The position numbers and the translations under genes were made by a program. From assembly GCF_002866925.1 (NCBI RefSeq), contig NZ_PKUQ01000022.1:352402-416401 (forward strand): a DNA stretch of 64,000 nt. The letters are read 5' to 3'. Of this stretch, positions 35,575 through 44,153 are shown piece by piece. Under the pieces are notes generated by a model. It made no database searches. It worked only from the letters and a program-made list of their open reading frames with translations, and was not told where the DNA came from. The DNA is from Cohaesibacter celericrescens. Lineage in GTDB: Bacteria; Pseudomonadota; Alphaproteobacteria; Rhizobiales; Cohaesibacteraceae. Position 1 is the stretch's first letter, and each line of letters begins with the position of its first letter.

Positions 35575-36456
35575 TTAACCAAGATCGAGATATCCCATGA
35601 TCATCATTTCCTGAAGCAAGCGATCATTGACCGCACCGGTAACAGGATGGCCGCGACTGCGCTGGAAATCAGCTATGGCAGACCGCGTGCGACTTCCCAT
35701 CAAACCATCAACACTGAGATTTCCGTAGCCAAAGCGCTGTAAAGCCGACTGGACCTTGGCTAAAATCGGGTCCGCCTTAGGGGCTGCAGGAATGCGTTCA
35801 GGTGGAATCGGTCCACTTGCAAGTTGCAGGTTGGTTTCCACAACAGGAGGCTTGACCGCGATTCTTGGCGCGGGAGCTTGGTCAATCTGAGGAGAAGCAG
35901 GCTTGGCGCGTGGCAAAATGGCCATCACACGCTTGGCCTCTTGGTCAGTGGTGCCTGAAGCTTCAAGTGCGGTTGTCGCAACCCTATTGGCGGCACTGTC
36001 ACCGATATATTGTTTGCGCCCAATCAGAATGTCATGCAAGGCAAGACTAACGCGACCTGTGGCCGGCATGCCCATCGCGTCTTGATAGGCAAGGATCGCT
36101 TCACGTGTCTGGCTGCCTTCCATGCCATCGAGGGGTCCAACATAATAGCCGGACATTGTCAGCTGGCGTTGAACAGCCAATGTCATTGCTACTTGATCCG
36201 CTTGCAGAGCGGCGGCAGGAGTTTTGTTGTTCTGAGCACTTTGATTGGCGGAGATGGTGCCTGTGTTTTGCTGACTGATTGACGATTTCGAGGCGCGATT
36301 GATCAATTCGATTTCTGCAGATTTAGGCTGCATAAACAGAGCATTGGCGATGATCGCGGCACTGGTGAGCACCATGACCAATATGCCAACGAGAGCGATT
36401 GGGCTGTCCTGCCCCTCATCTTCCCAGCTTTCATAATCGTCATATGTCTCAGACAT
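35575..36456 (-). CDS. Membrane-anchored protein with two peptidoglycan-binding domains
   Basis: About 293 residues from ATG 36456 (GAGG before it): an acidic cytoplasmic N-terminus (SETYDDYESWEDEGQD), one membrane segment (about 20-42), a linker, and two PG_binding_1 modules. The first has YVGPLDGMEGSQTREAILAY, the second has SVDGLMGSRTRSAIADFQRS. It would attach the cell wall to the inner membrane. It lies between the sensor kinase and DUF1491 genes on one strand. Confidence 0.85.
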   Translation of the reverse strand: MSETYDDYESWEDEGQDSPIALVGILVMVLTSAAIIANALFMQPKSAEIELINRASKSSISQQNTGTISANQSAQNNKTPAAALQADQVAMTLAVQRQLTMSGYYVGPLDGMEGSQTREAILAYQDAMGMPATGRVSLALHDILIGRKQYIGDSAANRVATTALEASGTTDQEAKRVMAILPRAKPASPQIDQAPAPRIAVKPPVVETNLQLASGPIPPERIPAAPKADPILAKVQSALQRFGYGNLSVDGLMGSRTRSAIADFQRSRGHPVTGAVNDRLLQEMMIMGYLDLG

Positions 36457-36541
36457 TGAGTTCAGCCTCATTTTACAGTGTTCCGGACGCGAAAATCATT
36501 CAGGTCGACCGGTCATCGATCTTGGTAGTCTATTCTAACAA

Positions 36542-38461
36542 TCAAGCCACTTTGTTACCAGACGCTGCCATTTTGGATGCATCTGTTGGCTCTGATGTAT
36601 GGTCGATTGTGACCACGGATTCTGGCTCCATTGTGTCCGATATGTCGCCTGGCTTTGTCATATCCAGAGGAAGCGTAACGGAGACCGTTGTTCCCTTGCC
36701 GAGCTCACTTTCGATTTCCATGAAGCCATGTTGCAATTCGGCAAGCCCGCGCACGATGGAGAGACCAATTCCTGCCCCTTCATACCGGCGCTGCAAACTA
36801 TTCTCGGCCTGAACGAATGGCATTCCTAATTTAGGGATGTCTTTCTTGTCAATGCCGATGCCGGTATCACGCACGGTTAGCCGCAAATTTTTGCGATCAA
36901 CGATGCCGTGGCTATTTTTGGCCCAACCGAGCGTAACAGAAACCTGATCGTCCTTGTCGCTAAACTTGAGCGCATTGGAAATCAGATTTAACAGAATCTG
37001 TCGACAAGCCCGTGGATCAACATGCATGTCAGGCACGTCTTCTTCACAGTGGCTATAAAGCGTAATGCCACGCTGATCTGCGTCTGTCTGCATCATTTTG
37101 CAGCAGCCCTTGGTCAATTCACCCATGTCAAAATGCTGCGCACTGACCTCGAAATTACCGGATTCAATGCGAGACATGTCCAACAAGGCATTGACCAACT
37201 GAAGCAGGTGATGCCCGCCTTTGTGGATCAATTCAGCATACTCACGATTGCGCTCTTCATTGCCAGATGAAAACTCGGGATGGCAGAGGATTTCTGAAAA
37301 TCCGATAATTGTATTCAATGGTGTGCGCAGTTCGTGCGTGACGTTGGCAAGAAAACGGGTTTTACTTTCGTTGGCTTTTTCCGCTTCTTGTCTTGCCTGT
37401 TCGAGCACGAATTGTTGCTTTTTGCGGATCGCAATATCACGCGTCGCCGCAATTGCACCAATCACGTTGCCTTCGTTGTCACACTCTGGTGCGCACTTCA
37501 TTTCAACCCAACGAAGGGATCCCGTCGTGCGGCTATGTTCCACGTTGGAAAAATTATTTCCAACGCGGGCTGATGAGGCCATACACCGCAATTCGACGGT
37601 CACCGTTTCGCGTTGACCCTCTTCCTGATTCATACACTCGGACAAAGCCCGCAGATAAGCTGGTCGGTCCTGTATATGAATGTGATGGAATAACTTATTT
37701 CCCAGCATTTGCTGAGGTTGAACTTCAAATAGCGTTTGCACCGCGGCAGAGGCAAATGTCACATCGCCGGAACGGTCATGCCGCGTGATCATATCGGACA
37801 CCGAATTTGCAAGCGACCGATAGTGAATTTCTTCTGCTTCAATGGTGTGCATGCGGCCACGATGTAGGGATTCAATCCGTATCGCCAACGAACCCGCGTA
37901 AACAATCGCCAGAACCACAGAAAGGCTTGCAATCAGCGAGGCGCCCTCAGAATTCTGCTGCATTGGTATCAGCCAACCGGCCATTTCGAACAAACCCACC
38001 AAACCCAAGGCTGCCAAACAAATACACAATGCCTGTTTTATAATTCTGCTGTTGCCGGCAAGAGCAACTTCAAGCGGCACAACACCAAGCCAGATTAAAT
38101 GTGGCGACGTCATGCCACCGGTCAGGCTCGCAATCCAAATGATAAAGGCTGCCGTGAGGCTAGCCGTTAGCAAAAAGGCGTTTGCCAGTTTGCCCGTTTG
38201 CGTAAGATACGCGACAGAGAGCAGCGGTGCCAGCATCCAGACAGGCAATATAGAAAGAGACGACGTCCAAGCGGCATCCCCTTCTTCAGCCAGCAATATG
38301 ATCAATGGCAGCGAGGCAAGCGCTAATAGTCCAACGAGCAAATGCACACCAATGAACACGCTGTGGCGTTTTCGTTCAATGACATTCGCTCTGCACGACT
38401 TATGGAGCAAGCCTTCGATGACAAATTGAAATGGAGCGTTTGCTCCAATTGCTTCTTGCAC
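36542..38461 (-). CDS. Polytopic PAS sensor histidine kinase (PleC/PdhS-like type)
   Basis: The 639-residue protein starts with GTG (GAGG before it). It has about six membrane helices (about 35-195), a PAS domain (DMITRHDRSGDVTFASAAVQ onward), the HisKA motif FLANVTHELRTPLNTIIGFS, and HATPase boxes (NLISNALKFS, DTGIGI, GAGIGLSIVRGL). No receiver domain is fused. The NVTHELRTPLN box is that of PdhS-family kinases such as PleC, but orthology is not certain. Confidence 0.88.
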   Translation of the reverse strand: MQEAIGANAPFQFVIEGLLHKSCRANVIERKRHSVFIGVHLLVGLLALASLPLIILLAEEGDAAWTSSLSILPVWMLAPLLSVAYLTQTGKLANAFLLTASLTAAFIIWIASLTGGMTSPHLIWLGVVPLEVALAGNSRIIKQALCICLAALGLVGLFEMAGWLIPMQQNSEGASLIASLSVVLAIVYAGSLAIRIESLHRGRMHTIEAEEIHYRSLANSVSDMITRHDRSGDVTFASAAVQTLFEVQPQQMLGNKLFHHIHIQDRPAYLRALSECMNQEEGQRETVTVELRCMASSARVGNNFSNVEHSRTTGSLRWVEMKCAPECDNEGNVIGAIAATRDIAIRKKQQFVLEQARQEAEKANESKTRFLANVTHELRTPLNTIIGFSEILCHPEFSSGNEERNREYAELIHKGGHHLLQLVNALLDMSRIESGNFEVSAQHFDMGELTKGCCKMMQTDADQRGITLYSHCEEDVPDMHVDPRACRQILLNLISNALKFSDKDDQVSVTLGWAKNSHGIVDRKNLRLTVRDTGIGIDKKDIPKLGMPFVQAENSLQRRYEGAGIGLSIVRGLAELQHGFMEIESELGKGTTVSVTLPLDMTKPGDISDTMEPESVVTIDHTSEPTDASKMAASGNKVA

Positions 38462-39087
38462 GGTTTAACCTCACCTGACTTGTGACCCGATAGATGAAAC
38501 CGGCAGGTCACAAAAAATACGCAATACAAACACAGGTTTTCAGCGAGAGCGCCAAAAGGTATTGTTGAGAGTAACTTTGCCATGCAGACTTTTAAGGAAC
38601 GCTAAAAAATTCGGGCCTCCAACGTCAATCTTGATAGGAAGAAACGTTTTTTGGGGTTTTAGAGCCGGAAAGCCGTTTTATGGTTAACAAACCCCTTCAA
38701 AAATATTTCCACGGATCCAATTTCTATAGTTTTTCAGTCTTTTAGAGCTCCATTGTCGCTGTGTGCATTGTTTTTGAGGGTCGCAGAAATGGCAAATAGG
38801 CACCATCGAATCCAAACCATGTTCGGTCTGAATCCGCAGAAAACAGCGGCATTTCGACTATGGTTACCGAAGACTTATCAATTGCATTGGATTTGATCCT
38901 AATTTGAATCTTTCTTGCAATCGGCTTTTGACATCCTTGCTCTAGTTTCAAATCAACACCGGATGACACGCCACTGCGGCACAAGACGTTCCATCAAGAG
39001 ATCGCGTCATCTGAACGAACAAACGAAACGGATCCGCGGCAAACCCAAGTGTTGGTGGTTTTAACCGGATTTTGAAAGGGCAATAGC
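38462..39087. other. Long intergenic region between sensor kinase and DUF5330 genes
   Basis: The 626-bp stretch holds the divergent starts of the kinase and DUF5330 genes. A CtrA half-site (ATGGTTAA, 38680-38687) is visible. Short open frames here lack family-like content or ribosome sites. I see no tRNA or other RNA gene. Confidence 0.5.
38680..38687. promoter_or_regulatory. CtrA half-site upstream of the PAS kinase gene
   Basis: ATGGTTAA, reading TTAACCAT on the minus strand, lies 219 bp before the kinase start. The partner half-site (TTAA at N7 spacing) is degenerate, so it is only a half-site. The surrounding TTTATGGTTAACAA is identical to that at the full box before the DUF2336-like gene. 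Confidence 0.35.
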
Positions 39088-39462
39088 ATGTCATTCTTGA
39101 TCAGAGCAGCGTTTTGGCTCTCCCTGGTCATCCTCATCCTCCCTGCTGATCCAGGGACCGAGGCCAACAAAGAGAGTCTGTCAACAACAGACGCCTTTAT
39201 CGCAGCGCAGGCAACACTGAGTGATTTCACATCATTCTGTGCTCGCCAACCGGATGTTTGCGCCGCAGGGGAAGTGGCAATCGATAGTTTTTCAGCCAAA
39301 GCACGCTATGGCGCAAAACAACTGTATGTCTACTTGGACGGGCAGTCCGAAGACATTGCATCTACAAGCGAAACGGGACTGACTCAAACAGCCGATATTT
39401 CGCAAGACCAGACTCTGGATCAACAGCAACTCACGGCACTGGTCCAGGATCTAAAACAATAA
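39088..39462 (+). CDS. DUF5330 family exported protein
   Basis: The 124-residue protein starts MSFLIRAAFWLSLVILILP, the typical DUF5330 start, with a signal/anchor, then the family core TLSDFTSFCARQPDVCAAGE and AIDSFSAKARYGAKQLYVYL. Function is unknown. GAAAGG precedes the start. It is followed at 180 bp by a strong terminator. Confidence 0.88.
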   Translation: MSFLIRAAFWLSLVILILPADPGTEANKESLSTTDAFIAAQATLSDFTSFCARQPDVCAAGEVAIDSFSAKARYGAKQLYVYLDGQSEDIASTSETGLTQTADISQDQTLDQQQLTALVQDLKQ

Positions 39463-39639
39463 TTTGAAAAGCCGTCGCACGCTTTTCATCCATTCTTCGG
39501 ATTTTGCCTCCCAAACGGCATGATCCGATCCCAAGGTCAGAAATTTGAAGCGGTTCCAATTGTCAATCTAATGACAACCACCTCATCACCCGGAACCCTT
39601 CATATCCCTGACCGTACTCGTAAGACTAGGCCTGTGGCC

Positions 39640-39673
39640 GCGCCGAAATGAAATTGCCCTTTCATTTCGGCGC
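39640..39673 (+). terminator. Strong rho-independent terminator
   Basis: A 14-bp perfect inverted repeat (GCGCCGAAATGAAA / TTTCATTTCGGCGC) with a 6-nt loop is followed by ATTCTTTTTT. It ends transcription from the DUF5330 side and isolates sufE. The remaining 39463-39782 gap shows nothing else. Confidence 0.9.
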
Positions 39674-39782
39674 ATTCTTTTTTCTTCCCTTTAAGTTTTC
39701 TCGACAAGTCTTGCCCCAACACCATCGCTTCGTTAGTGTTCCGCCTGCACAGTAGGCTATCCTGAGAAGCGAGCGAGCAAAT

Positions 39783-40205
39783 ATGTCTATATCCATTGAC
39801 GAAATCATCGACAATTTCTCATATATTGATGACTGGGAAGAACGCTATCGTTATGTGATTGAACTGGGGCGTGACCTAAAGGGATTGTCACCAGAGGCCA
39901 TGACAGAAGCCAACAAAGTGCAAGGCTGCGTCTCACAGGTTTGGCTAACGACCGAATTATCTGGGGATTCCGACAACCCGACGCTTATCTTCCAAGGCGA
40001 TAGCGATGCTCATATCGTCAAAGGACTTGTGGCGATTGCTCTCATCACATTTTCTGGCAAAAGCGCCAAGGAAATCCTTGCGACCGATGCTGATGCCATT
40101 TTTAACAAGATTGGCCTGCATGACCATTTAACGCCTCAAAGATCCAATGGTCTTCAGGCAATGATTGGCCGCATCAAAACTGATGCGCAAAATGCCTTGT
40201 CATAG
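39783..40205 (+). CDS. sufE: Cysteine desulfuration protein SufE
   Basis: The 140-residue SufE stimulates the cysteine desulfurase SufS and takes up sulfur for Fe-S cluster assembly. The catalytic Cys49 lies in KVQGCVSQVWL, and the C-terminal part contains SNGLQAMIGRIKTDA. Length and motifs are normal. It stands alone, away from a suf operon, and converges on the DUF6456 gene. Confidence 0.92.
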   Translation: MSISIDEIIDNFSYIDDWEERYRYVIELGRDLKGLSPEAMTEANKVQGCVSQVWLTTELSGDSDNPTLIFQGDSDAHIVKGLVAIALITFSGKSAKEILATDADAIFNKIGLHDHLTPQRSNGLQAMIGRIKTDAQNALS

Positions 40206-40220
40206 ACAGCCACCTTGGCA

Positions 40221-41108
40221 TTAGAGTTTTGGACGATAGTCATCGGCGCCCCAGTGACGCATGGGCCCGCCTACCGGACCTGAGGCCATATCGGACAGAC
40301 CATAATGACGAGCCAAACGAGAGAGAGCGAGGGCCAAGATCTGCTTTGCCGAACGTGCGGGCCATTGTCTGGTTCGCTCAATCTCTTCCAGACCTTTCAA
40401 AAAGCAGCAAAAGTCGATCAAAGCGCCAGCAAACTCCTCACCGACATAATCAATAGCCTTACGAAATCTGTACTGCGCGCCAAGCGCACTGTCTGAAAGG
40501 TCATTGCCGCTTTTCTGTATGCGCGCATTTTTGGAGACACTGCCAACCACCTCCCCCAACCGGTCCCAATTGATCCCCATAGACGGGGCCACCCTGCCCC
40601 GCTCAAATTCAGACCGCAAGCGTTCTCCCGCTTCATACTGGCTTGGCGACAGGTAAGCACTGCCATCGCTGCGCTTTTTGCTTGCTAACAAAGCCAAAGG
40701 GCTTTCAGCACGGTTCATCATGCGCACGGAGCTCGGCGCTCGATTGCTCTTCACATCACCAGTGGCGGCCAGGGCCTTTATATTTGGTCCATCATGTTCA
40801 TGGCATGGCGTGGTGATTGTCTCGCGCCTTTGATGTTGTGAGGCATAAATTTGCTCCTCATCTCGGGCCAGTTTCATACGGCGTAACGCTTGCTTGCCAG
40901 CAGAGGTTATCCTGATTTGGTTTGCTTTTTGCTCAACAGCGCCGCGTTTGAGCAATCGAGTGAGCAGGTGTGCATCGACATCAACCGGTTTGAGTGTCCG
41001 GTTTCTTGCCACCTGCTTCAACAAATGCATCTCTTGCGATGCCAACTCATGGCTCGAGTTGGCGTTGTTTGCCCCTCTCTTGCTTGTCGTCGCTTTGCTC
41101 TTGATCAT
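40221..41108 (-). CDS. DUF6456 domain protein
   Basis: The 295-residue protein carries a DUF6456-like C-terminal region: YLSPSQYEAGERLRSEFERG, then NWDRLGEVV, IDFCCFLKGLEEIERTRQWP and the terminal RHWGADDYRP. The N-terminal half is basic and helical (DVDAHLLTRLLKRGAVEQ), resembling a winged helix. It probably binds DNA or a DNA-associated partner. The start overlaps the DnaA-domain-IV-like gene by 4 bp, so the two are co-translated. Confidence 0.85.
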   Translation of the reverse strand: MIKSKATTSKRGANNANSSHELASQEMHLLKQVARNRTLKPVDVDAHLLTRLLKRGAVEQKANQIRITSAGKQALRRMKLARDEEQIYASQHQRRETITTPCHEHDGPNIKALAATGDVKSNRAPSSVRMMNRAESPLALLASKKRSDGSAYLSPSQYEAGERLRSEFERGRVAPSMGINWDRLGEVVGSVSKNARIQKSGNDLSDSALGAQYRFRKAIDYVGEEFAGALIDFCCFLKGLEEIERTRQWPARSAKQILALALSRLARHYGLSDMASGPVGGPMRHWGADDYRPKL

Positions 41109-41512
41109 GATGACCTCTTACAAGTGAGAGGTGTTAGCAACATCATGGTCTCCAGAGCGCTTTCCAGACTATTCAGCAGGAGTTCTGTTTCTTCCTTTTC
41201 GCGCCTGTCTTCAACAACACCACAAGCATAGGCCACTGTGGTTCTGTCTCTGCAGTAATGCTCCGCTACGTCCTTGAGCGGATAGCTCAGACACACATGC
41301 CCGAGATACATGGCAACCTGCCGTGCGAAAGCCACTGTTTTTCGACACCTCGTCCCGGCATGCAGCGCCGAACGCGGCATCCTAAATGTTCGAGCCACCA
41401 GTTCATCAACAACAGTTAATGCAGTCAGCGGCATTCCAATCGATTGATCCACGCCTTTTATCGGGGTTGGTCCGCCCTCAAAGGTCTCATTCATTTCAAC
41501 ACCCACATCCAT
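41105..41512 (-). CDS. Small DnaA domain IV-like helix-turn-helix protein
   Basis: The 135-residue protein contains the DnaA C-terminal HTH: AFARQVAMYLGHVCLSYPLK then VAEHYCRDRTTVAYACGVVE, where DnaA has D/H-H/R-T-T-V-x-x-A. There is no AAA+ domain or oligomerisation region, so it cannot act as an initiator by itself. It may bind DnaA-box-like DNA or act as a transcription factor. A second ATG at 41494 is possible. It is coupled to the DUF6456 gene. Confidence 0.85.
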   Translation of the reverse strand: MDVGVEMNETFEGGPTPIKGVDQSIGMPLTALTVVDELVARTFRMPRSALHAGTRCRKTVAFARQVAMYLGHVCLSYPLKDVAEHYCRDRTTVAYACGVVEDRREKEETELLLNSLESALETMMLLTPLTCKRSS

Positions 41513-41756
41513 TTTATCACTCCCTCAGCAATACGCCCTTAAGTTGAAATAGGAAAACATACCTCTATCATTACAACCTATGAGGGATTTGAGGATAAAT
41601 TGATGCTTAAAATTTTGACTTCATTTTGAATATGGCCAACCAAGAACGTTAATATTCGGCTGCTTTTAGCCACTTCCATATTCAAAATTTTGCACACATG
41701 CAAATATTGCCATTGCAACTTATGCTCGAGTTTCTTGGCCACGTCATACTGGCACC

Positions 41757-42224
41757 ATGGCTAAGAAAACGATAGCGCTTGAGAAGAGCGCCGGTTTGAG
41801 AGTTTCGGCGCGATGCCAAGCTCATCAGACACCCTCCGCAAAAAGTTACAAGCGATCCATCTCCAGCTATAGCGCCAAACCCGATGATTATGGCGGTATC
41901 GGATTCGATGAGCAGCCAGAGCGTCCAACCAGGCATGGAGAAAAAGTCTATGACCGAAGGCGTGATCTACCCGGGTTGTTGCATCTATTCCCGGCAGAAA
42001 TCGACAAATTGGAACAATTGCATTCCAACGCCATCCTAAAACGAATTGTTCTCGCTCTACGAGGAGAAAGAAGTCGCGGCAGAACTGGCCACTGGCGATA
42101 TTCTCTCGCCCGCCATATCGGCCTCAAACAAGCATTTATGTGGGAAAAAATGCGGCATACCTGCTCCCAACCACCGGCGGCAGGAGTATGCAATAAAAAA
42201 GGCAGCCAAAAAGCTGCCTTCTAA
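41757..42224 (+). CDS. Conserved-looking basic protein of unknown function
   Basis: The 155-residue ORF is open to a stop inside the mucR terminator region. The segment DLPGLLHLFPAEIDKLEQLH and then LKRIVLALRGERSRGRTGHW looks like a real folded domain, and a similar basic G-R-x-G-H-W pattern is familiar from small rhizobial proteins. The terminal 25 residues come from terminator sequence and are atypical. I do not know the function. The antisense frame here is less convincing. Confidence 0.5.
   Translation: MAKKTIALEKSAGLRVSARCQAHQTPSAKSYKRSISSYSAKPDDYGGIGFDEQPERPTRHGEKVYDRRRDLPGLLHLFPAEIDKLEQLHSNAILKRIVLALRGERSRGRTGHWRYSLARHIGLKQAFMWEKMRHTCSQPPAAGVCNKKGSQKAAF
42193..42220 (-). terminator. 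Terminator of mucR
   Basis: An AAGGCAGC / GCTGCCTT inverted repeat (42199-42220) is followed on the minus strand by TTTTTTATT. It lies 30 bp after the mucR stop. The facing plus-strand ORF runs into it. Confidence 0.85.
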
Positions 42225-42249
42225 ATAAATCATCCAAAGAGTGGACACA

Positions 42250-42663
42250 TTAGGCCTTGCGGCGCTGTTGCCCAAGGCCCATTTTTTTGGCCAAATTAGA
42301 GCGCGCTTCCGCGTAGCTAGGCGCGACCATTGGATAGTCCGTTGGCAGGCCCCATTTCTCACGATATTCTTCAGGTGAGAGATTATAGTGGGTACGCAGA
42401 TGGCGTTTTAATGATTTAAATTTCTTACCGTCTTCCAGACAGATAATATAATCTGGCGTAATGGACTTTTTGACGGTCACGGCCGGTTTAGGGGCTTCGA
42501 CCACTTCTTCAGCAACAGGCTTCTTGGTATCTTCCAGTGCTTTAAAAATGTCACCAATAAGCCCAGACAGATCGTTCACTGGTACTGCATTATTGCTTAC
42601 GTAGGCAGAAACGATATCGGCGGTCAATTCAATCAACAGGTTGTTGTCTGCATTCTCTGACAT
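42250..42663 (-). CDS. mucR: MucR/Ros family zinc-finger transcriptional regulator
   Basis: The 137-residue protein is a typical rhizobial MucR: a leading helical oligomerisation part, then [20 protein letters not shown], followed by [20 protein letters not shown] and [10 protein letters not shown]-like C-terminal basic residues. These regulators bind AT-rich DNA with TpA steps and often repress themselves and exopolysaccharide or motility genes. Its own upstream region is AT-rich, as expected. Confidence 0.93.
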   Translation of the reverse strand: MSENADNNLLIELTADIVSAYVSNNAVPVNDLSGLIGDIFKALEDTKKPVAEEVVEAPKPAVTVKKSITPDYIICLEDGKKFKSLKRHLRTHYNLSPEEYREKWGLPTDYPMVAPSYAEARSNLAKKMGLGQQRRKA

Positions 42664-42979
42664 TTTGGGGTTGTTCTTTCTAGTTAAATCTCTAGCAAAT
42701 TATAACCGGGTTTGAGAAACCAGCCGGATTAAGCTCCCGATCTGATTTTTCGGACTCCGTATGCTTTGGCAACAGTGGTAAATGATGTGGCTTTTTACTT
42801 CAAGGAGGAATGTAATTTTCTATCAATCCTTGTGGGAAAACGTTAATTTTTAAAAAACTCAGTATTAATACACCGTTCATTCCCAAAATATCTATCTTCA
42901 GAAATAAAAGGGGAGTGCGAATTATCGCCCTCCCCTTGAATTTTGTCATACAATCAACTCTGCGCCCGTAAAGGAAGCT
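42664..42979. other. AT-rich region between mucR and the mrp operon end
   Basis: The 316 bp hold the mucR promoter region and the mrp terminator (42908-42937). TpA-rich stretches such as GTTAATTTTTAA and GTATTAATA fit MucR autoregulatory binding, an inference from family behaviour. No gene is visible. Confidence 0.5.
42908..42937 (-). terminator. Terminator of the mrp operon
   Basis: AAGGGGAG / CTCCCCTT inverted repeat, with an inner GCGA/TCGC pair, followed on the minus strand by TTTTATTTC. It lies about 43 bp after the mrpG stop. Confidence 0.8.
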
Positions 42980-43327
42980 CTAATCCTGCTTCGTGCTTGC
43001 TCCATATTCATCGATTACTGTGCCCTTCCAAGGCCTTGTGCCTGTAAGATAGGCAACCCGCGCTATTAAGTGGGCAGATACAGGCGCTGTCAGCAAGAAA
43101 AAGACAATCCCCGCCAAGGCACGGGTTACGATGCTCAACTCCCCTGAATAAAGAGCCAAAGCAAGAAGAGCGACCCCTGAACCGAGTGTGCCAGCCTTGG
43201 ATGCAGAATGCATACGGGTGTACACATCGGGAAACCGCATCACTCCGATTGAGGCTGTGAGGACAAATGTCGCGCTAATCAAAAGCAAAATACCAACAAG
43301 AATATCGGAAAACATCTCGAACATCAT
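42980..43327 (-). CDS. mrpG: Mrp antiporter subunit G (MnhG/PhaG)
   Basis: The 115-residue protein has three membrane segments and the subunit G signature [36 protein letters not shown]. It is the last gene of the mrp operon, overlapping mrpF by 4 bp. Confidence 0.93.
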   Translation of the reverse strand: MMFEMFSDILVGILLLISATFVLTASIGVMRFPDVYTRMHSASKAGTLGSGVALLALALYSGELSIVTRALAGIVFFLLTAPVSAHLIARVAYLTGTRPWKGTVIDEYGASTKQD

Positions 43328-43677
43328 TTGTTCCCTTCGCGTGCTTTTCGGGCATCGGCATCGGCTTGCGCTGCCTGTTTTTTGTCTACGAATTCGGAAT
43401 CGTCACCATGGTGCAAAACAAACCGAGCAAAGGCGACGGTAGACAAAAACCCGACCAACCCCAATGCGATCGCGATGTCTATATAGAGATAATAGTTGGT
43501 TTTAACACCAATGACCGCGATGAAGCCAATCCCGACAGCGACCAGCATATCAAGAGCAACGATGCGATCTGCCAGACTTGGACCTCTGATGATGCGTATG
43601 GCTGTTAAGAAGAACGACAGAGCGAGAATAGCCAACGTCACAAGGATGGCCATATCAAGGAAAGAAACAATTTCCAT
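43324..43677 (-). CDS. mrpF: Mrp antiporter subunit F (MnhF/PhaF)
   Basis: The 117-residue protein has three membrane helices with [18 protein letters not shown], the conserved Asp in subunit F helix 2, and a charged tail rich in Ala, Asp and Lys. Its ATG overlaps the mrpE stop (TAATG). Confidence 0.93.
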   Translation of the reverse strand: MEIVSFLDMAILVTLAILALSFFLTAIRIIRGPSLADRIVALDMLVAVGIGFIAVIGVKTNYYLYIDIAIALGLVGFLSTVAFARFVLHHGDDSEFVDKKQAAQADADARKAREGNK

Positions 43678-44153
43678 TATCGAAAAGCCTCCATGATTTT
43701 ACGCTCAAAGCCATTTGCGATGTCGGCGCGCATTTTTTCTACGTCATCAATGGTGACCGCATGAACATAGAGGATCTTTTTGTCCTCAGACACATCCACC
43801 GACAATGTACCGGGAGTCAAGGTTATGAGATTGGCCAGTATGGTGATTTCAAAATCCCGATCGGTATTGAGGTGATAGGCGAAGAAACCCGGCTTAAGGT
43901 TCAGATTGCGACTGACCGCCAATTTGGCGACTTTGATCGCCGATTTGGCTAGTTCTACCAAGAATAGTCCAATAAGCGATAATATTCGTTTTGCTCTGAA
44001 CAAATAGCTCATCGTGCCAACCTGTTCGCGGATGACGAACAGGACGATCATTCCCAACACAAAACCGAACAAAAGGTTGGGCTCTGAAAAAGACCCACTC
44101 ACCGCAGCCCATATCAACGCAAGAAGGATATTGACGAGAAAGAGGTTATTCAT
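43677..44153 (-). CDS. mrpE: Mrp antiporter subunit E (MnhE/PhaE)
   Basis: The 158-residue protein has three N-terminal membrane segments and the MnhE region [29 protein letters not shown]. Its start overlaps the mrpD stop by one base. Confidence 0.93.
   Translation of the reverse strand: MNNLFLVNILLALIWAAVSGSFSEPNLLFGFVLGMIVLFVIREQVGTMSYLFRAKRILSLIGLFLVELAKSAIKVAKLAVSRNLNLKPGFFAYHLNTDRDFEITILANLITLTPGTLSVDVSEDKKILYVHAVTIDDVEKMRADIANGFERKIMEAFR

Noticed and set aside
38742-39299. Two minus-strand ORFs of 80 and 101 codons before and within the DUF5330 gene
   Set aside because: One has no recognisable pattern and the other is antisense to the DUF5330 coding frame.
41682-41936. 84-codon minus-strand ORF facing the basic hypothetical gene
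   Set aside because: It is antisense to a more protein-like frame and lacks a ribosome site.
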